From positions 372,001 to 436,000 of the forward strand of contig NZ_JAFRDR010000003.1 in the NCBI RefSeq assembly GCF_017377795.1: a stretch of DNA of 64,000 bases, written 5' to 3'. Below are positions 51,347 through 59,519 of this stretch, piece by piece; the first letter of the stretch is position 1; every line of letters begins with the position of its first letter. The notes under the pieces are model-generated. The model made no database searches. It worked only from the letters and a program-made list of their open reading frames with translations, and was not told the origin of the DNA. Position numbers and translations under genes: made by a program. Origin of the DNA: Williamsia soli. GTDB lineage: Bacteria; Actinomycetota; Actinomycetes; Mycobacteriales; Mycobacteriaceae.

Positions 51347-52683
51347 ATCGCCGCCACACCCGATGCCGGGTTCAGTTGATTCTCCAACATTGCCTTGATG
51401 CGCTGGCGCTGGTCCAGGCTCGTCGACCGCGCCACCCCATCCAGCAGCGCGCGAACATCGTCGACGTCGGCGCATGTTTCCTGCCACACGTCGCGACCGT
51501 GCAATCTGGCCCACAGCCGGCTCAGGTATGGCCGGGCGAACGCCCGGAGATCATCGACCACCCGCTGCTGGCGCGGATGCAATGCGGTGTCTCCGGCAAG
51601 GCAGCGTCGCGCGTGCAGCACATACGCCTCCTTGCGCAGTCGCGCTTGGATCTGCATCGCCAAAGCGGTCTGGGGAGTGTGCTTCTCGTCGAGAGGCACG
51701 AGGTCGACGGCGACCTCGATGCCGGCGATCAATGTGGCCTGGCGATCTTCGCCGAGTAGGCCCCATGGCGCACACGCGCGGTCCACCTCCTCGTCGCACA
51801 GCAGGGGGACGTCAGGGAGCTCGGTCTGGTCGAGGCCGCGGCGCAGGGTGGCCCGGACCCGCTCGGCAACCGTCCGGTCGAGCGGCCGATCGCCACGCGG
51901 TTCGCCGAGTACGGTCGGACGTTGTTGTGGAGCAACAGAACTCAGCCCGACGTCGACGATTGACCACGGGAGTACCGATACTTCGTCCCGAGCGAGCGCC
52001 CCGAGGTTGAACGGTGTCTCATCGGCGATGAGCGCCGACCACACCCGCTGCCGGGCGCCGCGGGAGCTGTGATCGTCGGCCGGCCCCAACACTGCGGGCA
52101 GGCCTGAAAGAAACGGCCCGGTGATTGACCCGCCGGGTGCCACATCACCCCAACTGGCTGCCAGTTGCCGCGTGAGTTTGTCCACCACGGCAGGATCGGA
52201 CAGATGGTCGGTGAGAACCGCACCCGCAGTTCGGTCCCGGTCCCCATGTAGTTCGAGCAGCGTCGCCTCTGCGACATCGTCTGCGTCAGCCTGCGGCACC
52301 CCTACGGTGACGGCAAGCTCGAAACAGATCGGAAAGTACATCTCCTGGGCATTCCCGGTGGTGATCCGGAGCCGCTTGCGAGCCTTCTTCAGGAAGGTGA
52401 ACCACGTGGCGGTCAACACCAGTTCGCGGCCATGGGCTGTGATCAAGGCATCGACGGCGGCGGCGGCCTCGCCCGCGAGGATCGGTGTGGAGAACTGCGG
52501 ATTCACGCGCAGCCGCAACACCAGCGGATCGAGGATGCGTTTGACAGTGCGCCGCAGCGGTCCCCCGTCCGTGCTGCTGAGCACCTCGAGTCCCGGACCG
52601 ATACGTCGCCACGCCTCGTCGATCACCGCCCGTCGTGGACGGGCCACCGACACGTCGGTCGTCACCTGCAGCCCCGTACTCAT
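51343..52683 (-). CDS. Protein of unknown function, first of a coupled pair
   Basis: A 446-residue soluble, mostly helical protein with no recognised domain. It starts MSTGLQVTTDVSVARPRRAV and contains a basic patch, WFTFLKKARKRLRITTGN (about 120-137), and a C-terminal region with Arg/His clusters (LHARRCLAGDT, LWARLHGRDVW). No export signal. Coupled to the 377-residue gene by ATGA. Upstream of ATG 52683 the frame stays open for 35 codons without support. A role with the CHAT/TPR genes is inference from proximity and strand. Confidence 0.75.
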   Translation of the reverse strand: MSTGLQVTTDVSVARPRRAVIDEAWRRIGPGLEVLSSTDGGPLRRTVKRILDPLVLRLRVNPQFSTPILAGEAAAAVDALITAHGRELVLTATWFTFLKKARKRLRITTGNAQEMYFPICFELAVTVGVPQADADDVAEATLLELHGDRDRTAGAVLTDHLSDPAVVDKLTRQLAASWGDVAPGGSITGPFLSGLPAVLGPADDHSSRGARQRVWSALIADETPFNLGALARDEVSVLPWSIVDVGLSSVAPQQRPTVLGEPRGDRPLDRTVAERVRATLRRGLDQTELPDVPLLCDEEVDRACAPWGLLGEDRQATLIAGIEVAVDLVPLDEKHTPQTALAMQIQARLRKEAYVLHARRCLAGDTALHPRQQRVVDDLRAFARPYLSRLWARLHGRDVWQETCADVDDVRALLDGVARSTSLDQRQRIKAMLENQLNPASGVAAI

Positions 52684-52803
52684 CAGGCGATCGTAGACCG
52701 AGGCGGCCGAGTCGAACCAGTGCCGAAGTTGGGATCGGTAGCCGCTCGCGGACGAGATCGTTGACGCATGCGAACACGACTTTCCCACCTGAAGACCACC
52801 TCG

Positions 52804-53385
52804 ATGACGTCCATCCGACCACGACGAGGCCCGGCGAGACCCCCAGCATCGGCCATCGGCCTCGGGACAGTGTCGGGCGCCGCCGAAGGCTGTCAGGGCT
52901 CCGCGGTGGCCGTCGACGTCGAAACCGTCTCAGGCGAACGCTTTCGCGGGGCGCTCACCACCTCCACCTGTCACGGCGCGGCCCTCGACCTGAGGCCCGG
53001 AGTGGTCATCGCGGTCAGATTCGATCCGGACAGGCCGGCCGTTCTCACCCTTGCCGACGACATGATCGCTGCGCGTGCAGCGTTCGACCACATGCTGATC
53101 CGTAAAGGACTCACGACCACCGAGAAGATCGATCTCGTGCGGCGGGGAAACCGGTCTCAGGGTGTGGTGACCGCGGTGCGCGTCACCGGCGATGTGATCG
53201 AGGACCATCAAGAGGTCACGGTCGACCTGATGGTCAGCAAGACCGACGGTGGACAATTCGCCGCCCGTGAAACCGCCTACATTCCAGCCACATCCGTGGC
53301 CTCGGTGGCGCCGGGGAGCGTGATCGCCGTCTACTATCGGCCTGCAGACGAATCGACGATCTCGATCACGGTTCCCAGGGCCTGA
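52804..53385 (+). CDS. Small hypothetical protein with two similar beta-rich halves
   Basis: A 193-residue protein with no recognised family. Two segments share a pattern ending in a Pro-Gly turn: DLRPGVVIAVRFDPDRP (about 75-91) and VAPGSVIAVYYRPADE (about 172-187). They suggest a duplicated beta-barrel-like unit with a helical linker (MLIRKGLTTTEKIDLVRRGN). No signal peptide or membrane helix. Start uncertain: 52768 is also in frame and neither has a good ribosome-binding site. Divergent from the 446-residue gene; the only plus-strand gene between 50.2 and 58.1 kb. Confidence 0.65.
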   Translation: MTSIRPRRGPARPPASAIGLGTVSGAAEGCQGSAVAVDVETVSGERFRGALTTSTCHGAALDLRPGVVIAVRFDPDRPAVLTLADDMIAARAAFDHMLIRKGLTTTEKIDLVRRGNRSQGVVTAVRVTGDVIEDHQEVTVDLMVSKTDGGQFAARETAYIPATSVASVAPGSVIAVYYRPADESTISITVPRA

Positions 53386-53492
53386 CACACTGTGGAGTTG
53401 TCAATGTTCCAGCTGCGCCGGTGTCATCCGGTGCTGCGGTAGTAACTTCGGGCTACGTCGTCGAAGTAGTTTCTCGTGAACTTGTGGGCCGT

Positions 53493-54803
53493 TTATGCGG
53501 CGAGTGGTTCGTTGGTCAGGGTTCGCCGGGCGTGCGACCGCATGGGCGTGGTGGTGCCGGGTTTGACGAAGCAGGGGTGTCCGTCTGCCACATGGGTCGA
53601 GCTCCGCTCCGCTTCGTCTCCGCCAATGAACACGGTCCAGCCTTTGTGGTGGATGTAGTTGTGGTGCCGACGGCACAGCAGGACAGTGTTCGCGAGGCTG
53701 GTCTCGCCGCCATGACTCCAGAACTTGATGTGGTGGGCCTCTGTCCAGCCGGCGGGGCAGCCGCAGCCGGGGAACGCACAGCCTTTGTCGCGCGCGATGA
53801 GTGCTTTACGGATGGCGGGTGTGACCGTGCGGAACTCGCGTCCGACATCGAGGGGTACGGCGTTGTTGTCGAGCAGGATCTTGGTGATCACCGAATCGCA
53901 CACCGTCATCTGTGCGGTGGGCAAAGACACCGGTCCGGTCCACTCGAACGTCGCGGTCGGTACCTTCGCGCCGGAGATGCCGTTCATCTGAAAGGCCAGG
54001 AGCTGCTCAGCCGACACTGTCATCGTCACCCGCGGTTTCACGCCACCTTCGGTGGGCCGGTCCTGGTGAGCGAAGAACACATCCAGGATCTTGCCGAGGG
54101 CTTCGGACAGACGTTGCGGCGTGCTGCGAGGATCAGGTGACCCGTCGGGTTCTGGGACCGGCTTGGCCACCGGACGCAACGCAGCAGAGAGCTTCTCGCC
54201 GAGCGTTTTGTCGAGGTCAAGAGTGCCGTGGGTACGGCCGTCGTCACCGGTCCCGAACGACACCTCATTGAGGTCATCGTTTTCCGCGTCCGGTACTTCC
54301 TTGTCCGGTGGGGACAGGGCGATAGCCATCTCGTGGGCTCGCCGGCTCACTGCCGCCGGCGTCGACACACGAGCTTCGGTCAACAACCCACGCACGCAGT
54401 CGTTGCGGTCAGACTCCGACAGATCCGGATCACGTCGATCGATGTGATTGAGACCTTTCACTATCGCGTCCATGTGTTCCCCCGATAGTGTCCCGTCGAC
54501 GGCGTAGCCAGCGACCGAAGGAACAGAGCTGAGCGCGCGACCGACCCGCACGTAGCGTTGCGCGGCAGCCGGCGGCGTCTGCACCGACTGCAGAAGCTCT
54601 ACAGTCGAGTCCGCACCGAGTGTTTTCGCGACACCACGCTTGTCGAGGTCGGCAGTGCACCGAAAGAGCAGCACATCCAACACGTTCTTGGCCCGCAGCG
54701 CGTAGACAGTCTCCTCGGACAACGCCAGATCGTCCAGCGGTGCGAGCAGCAATGGATCCGCCGCCATCGTTGATAAGTGTTCGAACAGCCCCCGCAAGTT
54801 CAT
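53493..54803 (-). CDS. DUF222 / HNH endonuclease, 13E12 family
   Basis: A 436-residue member of the 13E12 repeat family. The N-terminal ~300 residues are the DUF222 region (GLNHIDRRDPDLSESDRN and RVTMTVSAEQLLAFQ). The C-terminus is an HNH nuclease: CAFPGCGCPAGWTEAHHIKFW, then LCRRHHNYIHHKGW, with all metal and catalytic His/Asn positions present. These genes are multicopy in Mycobacteriales and are treated as mobile or recombination-prone elements. It separates the CHAT/TPR pair from the 446/377 pair. An alternative start is 54767. Confidence 0.9.
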   Translation of the reverse strand: MNLRGLFEHLSTMAADPLLLAPLDDLALSEETVYALRAKNVLDVLLFRCTADLDKRGVAKTLGADSTVELLQSVQTPPAAAQRYVRVGRALSSVPSVAGYAVDGTLSGEHMDAIVKGLNHIDRRDPDLSESDRNDCVRGLLTEARVSTPAAVSRRAHEMAIALSPPDKEVPDAENDDLNEVSFGTGDDGRTHGTLDLDKTLGEKLSAALRPVAKPVPEPDGSPDPRSTPQRLSEALGKILDVFFAHQDRPTEGGVKPRVTMTVSAEQLLAFQMNGISGAKVPTATFEWTGPVSLPTAQMTVCDSVITKILLDNNAVPLDVGREFRTVTPAIRKALIARDKGCAFPGCGCPAGWTEAHHIKFWSHGGETSLANTVLLCRRHHNYIHHKGWTVFIGGDEAERSSTHVADGHPCFVKPGTTTPMRSHARRTLTNEPLAA

Positions 54804-54943
54804 AACTCGAAACTACCTCAAGACCTGGATTAGTACAAGTGTTCGAAAGTTACTTATTTCATTGTCCAGCAACATGTTTCAACGAACCGCAGGCTGACCG
54901 CACCCAGAATATCAGCGAGGTCTGACATCGCCGAAAACACACG

Positions 54944-55048
54944 AGAAGGGCACAGTCGACGGTCAGAAGGGCACGGTCGGTGGGTGTTTCGGCCCGGTCG
55001 ACAGTCAGAAGGGCACGGTTGGCGCGAGTTTGGGCACGATCGACGGTG
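54944..55048. repeat. Five imperfect 21-nt tandem repeats
   Basis: Five consecutive 21-nt units (e.g. AGAAGGGCACAGTCGACGGT plus C) lie between the HNH and CHAT genes. Units 1, 2 and 4 begin AGAAGGGCAC, units 3 and 5 begin GTTTcGGCcC or similar, giving a 42-nt higher-order period. A short minus-strand frame across them reads as heptads (TVDRAET, PTDRALL), but no gene is called. Confidence 0.7.
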
Positions 55049-55063
55049 GTCACCACAGCTCGC

Positions 55064-56413
55064 TCAATCAGCGCCTACGACGAATGTGACCAGCGCACCC
55101 CAGTAGATCGGATGAGCGCCAACGTCCCCATCTCGCCAGCGTCGCATCTGAGCCCGCTGCCACCGACCGACGGACCGTGCCGCGTCGTCGGCCCGATGTG
55201 CACTGTCGACCGCGACGATCAGCTCCGCCATCGGATCCCTGCCGCCGGCCGCCGCCTCCCCCTGAAATCGGAGGTAGCCGGCCGTTGTGGGCAGTGACCA
55301 CAGAGTCGCCGTGACGACCTCCGCACCCGCCAGGATCAGCGCAGCAACCATGCCCGTCGCTTCGTCGAACCGGTAGTCGCTGCCAGATGCGCACGCCACC
55401 AACGCCACCCGCGGCGGCATCGGCCACCGCGACGTATCCACCAAGAGATCAGCCGCGGTGAACGGGCGGTGCGTTCCCACCACATCCGCGTATCCCGGGA
55501 TGCTCTCCTTGCACGCCAGGTGGATCGCGGCGCGTTCGGCGTATCCGGCGTCGCCCGGCGCCGCACTCGCATGACCCACGAACAGCAGCCGGCTCGGTTC
55601 GTCCTGCAACGTTCTCGACATCCAGATCCGGTCGATGTCGCTTCGCCGGAACAACTCCACCGCAGTCCCGACATCAGGAATGACGGTCTCGGCCGCGAGG
55701 ATCTCCGCGAAGTGTTGCGCGACGACACTTGTCGGCGAGGGTCGTCCCAACACCGACCCGAGCGGAGAATCCGGGCGCTGACCCGGTACGCGCGGATCGA
55801 GGAGCAGCACCGGAGGGTTGTGACGCCGGTCTTCCCAACTCACCACGCGCCGCGGCGCCCGCACGATGTTGGCGGGTGGTGCCATCACCACATCGGCGAT
55901 CTCCATCAGTCGATACCCGTCGGTCAGCTCGGGCAAGTCCGGAAGTTCTTGGCCACCAGAGAATTCTGCTGGTGTGGTGTCCACCAACCCGTTCGCCAAC
56001 GACAACGCGGTGGGCACCGCGAGCATCGCAAAGGGTGTCTGCGCGAGACGCGCAGTGGGAGTGACGAACAGCATCGGCCGCGGATCGGCGACACATTCCG
56101 ACAGCAGTGTCCATGCCTGCACTGAGAGCAGGAGCGATCCCAACTGGTACGACCACCGCAACTCTGAGTCGGGGGACGCCAACGGACCGGCCGTCAGAGC
56201 CCTGTCGATCGCGTCCCCGGCCGATTCCTCCCCGTACGGCACCGGTAACGCCGCGTCGAGTAGCGCCGTCGCCGCGTTCAGGTGCGAATCCGCGACCACC
56301 CAGGTCACCGTTCGCGCAGGATCGCCGACGACCCGCAGACTCCCGTAGGTCGCGACCCCCACATCAGCGAACCTCAGCACCAGCGTCATACCACCGGTGC
56401 CGTTCACGGCCAT
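55064..56413 (-). CDS. CHAT-domain (caspase-like) protease
   Basis: A 449-residue protein whose C-terminal ~330 residues form a CHAT domain, the caspase/separase-related cysteine protease fold. Catalytic His281 lies in LLFVGHAS and Cys341 in VALVACASGSDYRFDEATGM. Upstream ARLAQTPFAMLAVP and the terminal HPIYWGALVTFVV also match the family pattern. No membrane helix or signal peptide. Its ATG overlaps the TPR gene's stop by 10 nt. CHAT proteases coupled to TPR proteins occur in signalling and defence systems; the target here is unknown. Confidence 0.88.
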   Translation of the reverse strand: MAVNGTGGMTLVLRFADVGVATYGSLRVVGDPARTVTWVVADSHLNAATALLDAALPVPYGEESAGDAIDRALTAGPLASPDSELRWSYQLGSLLLSVQAWTLLSECVADPRPMLFVTPTARLAQTPFAMLAVPTALSLANGLVDTTPAEFSGGQELPDLPELTDGYRLMEIADVVMAPPANIVRAPRRVVSWEDRRHNPPVLLLDPRVPGQRPDSPLGSVLGRPSPTSVVAQHFAEILAAETVIPDVGTAVELFRRSDIDRIWMSRTLQDEPSRLLFVGHASAAPGDAGYAERAAIHLACKESIPGYADVVGTHRPFTAADLLVDTSRWPMPPRVALVACASGSDYRFDEATGMVAALILAGAEVVTATLWSLPTTAGYLRFQGEAAAGGRDPMAELIVAVDSAHRADDAARSVGRWQRAQMRRWRDGDVGAHPIYWGALVTFVVGAD

Positions 56414-58134
56414 GTCGCCCAGACCGGCTCGGCGCTGGTGACCACGCGACCATAACGCTCCTGCGCCAACTCGCGATACCGCGCCAGCACGGGCGGGCCC
56501 GCGGGATCCATCCGCAATGGCGGCAACGGACCGAGCCTGGTCAACGCTGACGTGGCGGCGACGGCAGCACCCGCTGCGAACGCCACTTCGGCGATGTCAG
56601 CCGTTACGGGAGTCGCGGCCGTCGCTGTCACCTCCCAGTCGACGACCGTCGAGGGATCAGGCTGAGTGGTGAAAGTACCCCGTGCACACTGATATTCGAT
56701 GAGCTCTGCCACCAGCTCCACATTCTCCCACTCCCACGCCACGGCAAACGCCCCGGCGAGGATCGGTGCCGAGACCGAGGCAGTCCACCGCAGACGCGCG
56801 GTCGCGTCGGCGAGGGTGTACCGCACACTGTCAACCGCAAGTGCCGCCGGAATCTTCAGGTCCGCGGCACGTTCGAACTTCGTCATCGCCCTCTCGTAGC
56901 CGTCGGTGCCGAGAGCCGCGTCCACGACCCCACGCGATCCGGCCAGTCTCGCCTCCAGCTCACGCCACCCCTCATCGGGGTTTCCAGCCCCATCGAATCC
57001 CATGTCCGCCAGCGCTTCCGCACGCCAGGCAGAACCGAGCAGATCGTCGAGCCGGGCGTACTGGAGCCACGTCGATCGCGGACTCGAATCGAGCACACCG
57101 CGGGCCTGCTCGATGGCGTCGCGGGCCTGCGCATAGCGGCCTCGGAAAATTTCTGTCCAGCTGCGCTGCAACAATATTCGATGCACATGTAGCGGCCTGC
57201 CGAGTTCTTCCCAGTGCCGCTGGGCGTGCTGCCAGCACTCGTCGGCTGCTTCCAATGCGCCCGCAGCCATCCGGGTGAGCCCGAAGTACAGCCAGCATCG
57301 CGAGACATCGTGGGCGATCGCATGCTGGGCGATGACCGGATAAGCAAGCGTGGCCAGACGTTCGGTGTCCACGACGTCAGATCGCGACCACGCGGCAGCG
57401 GACCGCTCCAACAGCACTCTCGCCGAGGCCAACTCCCACCCCCGACGTTCTGCACGCGCACCTGCGCGACGGAGGTGGGGCTCCGCCTCGGCCAGGCGCC
57501 CCGTCTCAACGCAGAACCGTCCATATCCGATTCCGACGAGGACCCACAGGTGATCGGACCGGGCATCCTGCTCGCGCTCATCGAGGACCGCCAGCACCGC
57601 ATCCCACAGTGGCTCCGCCCGGACGTGATCGTCGTCGTCAGCGAGGGCGAGGGCGCAACTGATACGGGCCCGCATGACGAGTTCACGAGCTTCGTCGGCG
57701 AGGTTCGGCGCGGCGCCCGTATCACTCTCGCCGATCAGATCTGCCAGACCCGCAGCCGCCGCTTCGTGGTCACCGGCAGCGGCGGCGAGCCCGATTTCGA
57801 GGTGATCAGCCCGCCGGGTGTACCGGACAACCATCTCGTCGACGATGTCAGGAGGCAGTGTCACCTGTGCGGCGTCCTTCGAGAACGGATCCGCGGCGAT
57901 CTGGACATAAGCCGACACACAGTCGCGGATTCGTCGAACACATTCGGCCACACCGTCGTAGGCGCTGCGGACCAGGTACACCTCGCCCAGTTGCGCGAAC
58001 ACCTCGAGCGCGAGGTCGTCGCGGTCCAGGGCCACGATCTGTGGCATCAGAGAGAGCAGCAGGGCTTGCGCGCCGGCGTGATCATCGGCGAACGCCAACT
58101 GGCGGGCACGTTCGAGCTCACCGGGAACCGACAT
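56404..58134 (-). CDS. TPR-like helical repeat protein partnered with CHAT protease
   Basis: A 576-residue, almost wholly helical protein. Repeated pairs of helices with small-residue patterns (LAEAEPHLRRAGARAERRG, YARLDDLLGSAWRAEALADM, GRYAQARDAIEQARGVLDSS) indicate tetratricopeptide-type repeats. No export signal. It is the first gene of the TPR-CHAT pair and overlaps the protease by 10 nt. TPR scaffolds typically sense a partner and hold the CHAT protease inactive until triggered; that role is inferred. Confidence 0.82.
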   Translation of the reverse strand: MSVPGELERARQLAFADDHAGAQALLLSLMPQIVALDRDDLALEVFAQLGEVYLVRSAYDGVAECVRRIRDCVSAYVQIAADPFSKDAAQVTLPPDIVDEMVVRYTRRADHLEIGLAAAAGDHEAAAAGLADLIGESDTGAAPNLADEARELVMRARISCALALADDDDHVRAEPLWDAVLAVLDEREQDARSDHLWVLVGIGYGRFCVETGRLAEAEPHLRRAGARAERRGWELASARVLLERSAAAWSRSDVVDTERLATLAYPVIAQHAIAHDVSRCWLYFGLTRMAAGALEAADECWQHAQRHWEELGRPLHVHRILLQRSWTEIFRGRYAQARDAIEQARGVLDSSPRSTWLQYARLDDLLGSAWRAEALADMGFDGAGNPDEGWRELEARLAGSRGVVDAALGTDGYERAMTKFERAADLKIPAALAVDSVRYTLADATARLRWTASVSAPILAGAFAVAWEWENVELVAELIEYQCARGTFTTQPDPSTVVDWEVTATAATPVTADIAEVAFAAGAAVAATSALTRLGPLPPLRMDPAGPPVLARYRELAQERYGRVVTSAEPVWATWP

Positions 58135-58194
58135 GGACGCATCCTATTGACAGCGAGATCACCTGGACAACAAGGAGGTGCAGTCAACACGAAC

Positions 58195-58224
58195 GCGGCG
58201 GGCGTGCATGTGCACGCCCGCCGC
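58195..58224 (-). terminator. Terminator after the LpqH-like gene
   Basis: GCGGCGGGCGTGCA (58195-58208) and its exact reverse complement (58211-58224) with a 2-nt centre form a 14-bp GC-rich hairpin, 14 nt past the lipoprotein stop and upstream of the TPR gene. Confidence 0.8.
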
Positions 58225-58237
58225 TCGAGACGAGATA

Positions 58238-58747
58238 TCAGTTGCAGGTGACCGTGACGGTGAACTCTTTCTTGATCATTCCCGCGGTCGGGTTCTTCAT
58301 GTCCGCCCCCTCGGCCTCACCGGTGATCGTGTAGGTGTCGCCATCGACCGACACCTCGGCCGATCCGACCGACATGCCCATGCTGTTCGTGACCGCCAGG
58401 GCACTTCCGTCGACCACGATTCCCAGCGACTCCACCTTGGGGGTGGCCTCGTCGGTCATCACGATGCCGAGGCCCTGCTGACCACCCGTCGACCCGCTGC
58501 CCACATTGATCTTTCCTCCCTGCTTGACGCAGCTGACCGAGTCGAGATCCACGCCGGCGAGATCCTTGCCTTCGACCTTGACCTCGGTGTCACCACCCGT
58601 GGAGACCTCGGTGCCGCCCGTCTGCACGGTGCTCGCCGCCGGGGTGGCGGCAGGGCTGCTGTTGCTGCTGCTGCTGTCATCGGAACAGGCGGAGAGTATT
58701 CCGACTGCGGCGATCAGTCCGATGGTGGCTGCGAGGACTCGTTTCAT
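58238..58747 (-). CDS. LpqH-type (19-kDa antigen family) lipoprotein
   Basis: A 169-residue lipoprotein: signal MKRVLAATIGLIAAVGIL and lipobox SAC with Cys21, then a Ser/Thr/Ala-rich spacer and a compact beta domain with one disulfide candidate pair (VSCVKQGG and the C-terminal VTVTCN), as in mycobacterial LpqH. Family members are abundant cell-wall lipoproteins. GGGAAGA precedes the ATG at 58747. Expressed alone; a strong hairpin follows. Confidence 0.83.
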   Translation of the reverse strand: MKRVLAATIGLIAAVGILSACSDDSSSSNSSPAATPAASTVQTGGTEVSTGGDTEVKVEGKDLAGVDLDSVSCVKQGGKINVGSGSTGGQQGLGIVMTDEATPKVESLGIVVDGSALAVTNSMGMSVGSAEVSVDGDTYTITGEAEGADMKNPTAGMIKKEFTVTVTCN

Positions 58748-58895
58748 TGGTCTTCCCTTCGTTGATGCGTCGCCTGGAGTGGCGCCGTCATGAGAGAAGT
58801 ACAAGCCACGCCCTCGGCTACCGATCCCAATTTTCCTCCCACCGGTGGCGGCAGAGACCTGGTCAGTCGGGACTCAGCGTCGTTGACCCGCCAGT

Positions 58896-59519
58896 TCAGC
58901 CCTGGGACAGTGAGTCCCCCATCAGTCGTGCAAAGTTGTCGATCCCGGCCTGGTCGGTATCCACCGGATCGGGCCGCCGGTCGCGCCCGCCCAGCAACGC
59001 CGCCAGCTCACCGGTGGCCCGTTCGACCCGATCTGCCAATGTCGCCGTATCGCCCGATCCCGCCGCCCAGTCCTCGGAAGCCGCGTAGACACCGGTCGGG
59101 ACAACCACCGCGCGCAGGTAGGCGAACAACGGTCGCAGGGCGTGATCGAGCACCATCGAATGCCGCGGACTGCCGCCCGTGGCGGCGATCAGTACCGGCT
59201 TGCCCACGAACGTGTCCTTGTCGACGATGTCGAAGAAGGACTTGAACAATCCGCTGTACGAGGCGTTGAACACCGGGGTCGCGGCGATCACCGCATCCGC
59301 TGCCTCAACGGCACGGACTGCGTCCCTGGCACCGCCCACGGCGAAACCGCCGAGCATGCTCTGAGCCACGTCCACCGCGATGTCCCGCACGTCGATGACG
59401 TCCACCTCGATCGAGTCCAACTGCTGCGCAATCGAATTGCCGAGACGATCGGCCAGCAGTCGCGTCGACGACGGTTCGCTCATACCCGCACTGACCACTG
59501 CGATGCGTCGGGTCCTCAT
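58896..59519 (-). CDS. NAD(P)H-dependent FMN reductase
   Basis: A 207-residue flavodoxin-fold reductase of the MsuE/CE1759 group: N-terminal AVVSAGMSEPSSTRLLADRL phosphate-binding turn, ATPVFNASYSGLFKSFFD and AATGGSPRHSMV. It would supply reduced FMN to the luciferase-like partner directly upstream, which overlaps it by 1 nt (TGATG). Confidence 0.9.
   Translation of the reverse strand: MRTRRIAVVSAGMSEPSSTRLLADRLGNSIAQQLDSIEVDVIDVRDIAVDVAQSMLGGFAVGGARDAVRAVEAADAVIAATPVFNASYSGLFKSFFDIVDKDTFVGKPVLIAATGGSPRHSMVLDHALRPLFAYLRAVVVPTGVYAASEDWAAGSGDTATLADRVERATGELAALLGGRDRRPDPVDTDQAGIDNFARLMGDSLSQG

Noticed and set aside
54944-55048. Possible CRISPR array
   Set aside because: Units are contiguous 21-mers without unique spacers, and no cas gene is present.
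54859-55056. 65-residue minus-strand frame across the 21-nt repeats
   Set aside because: Its sequence is just the repeat translated, followed by unrelated residues. No ribosome-binding site or family resemblance was seen.
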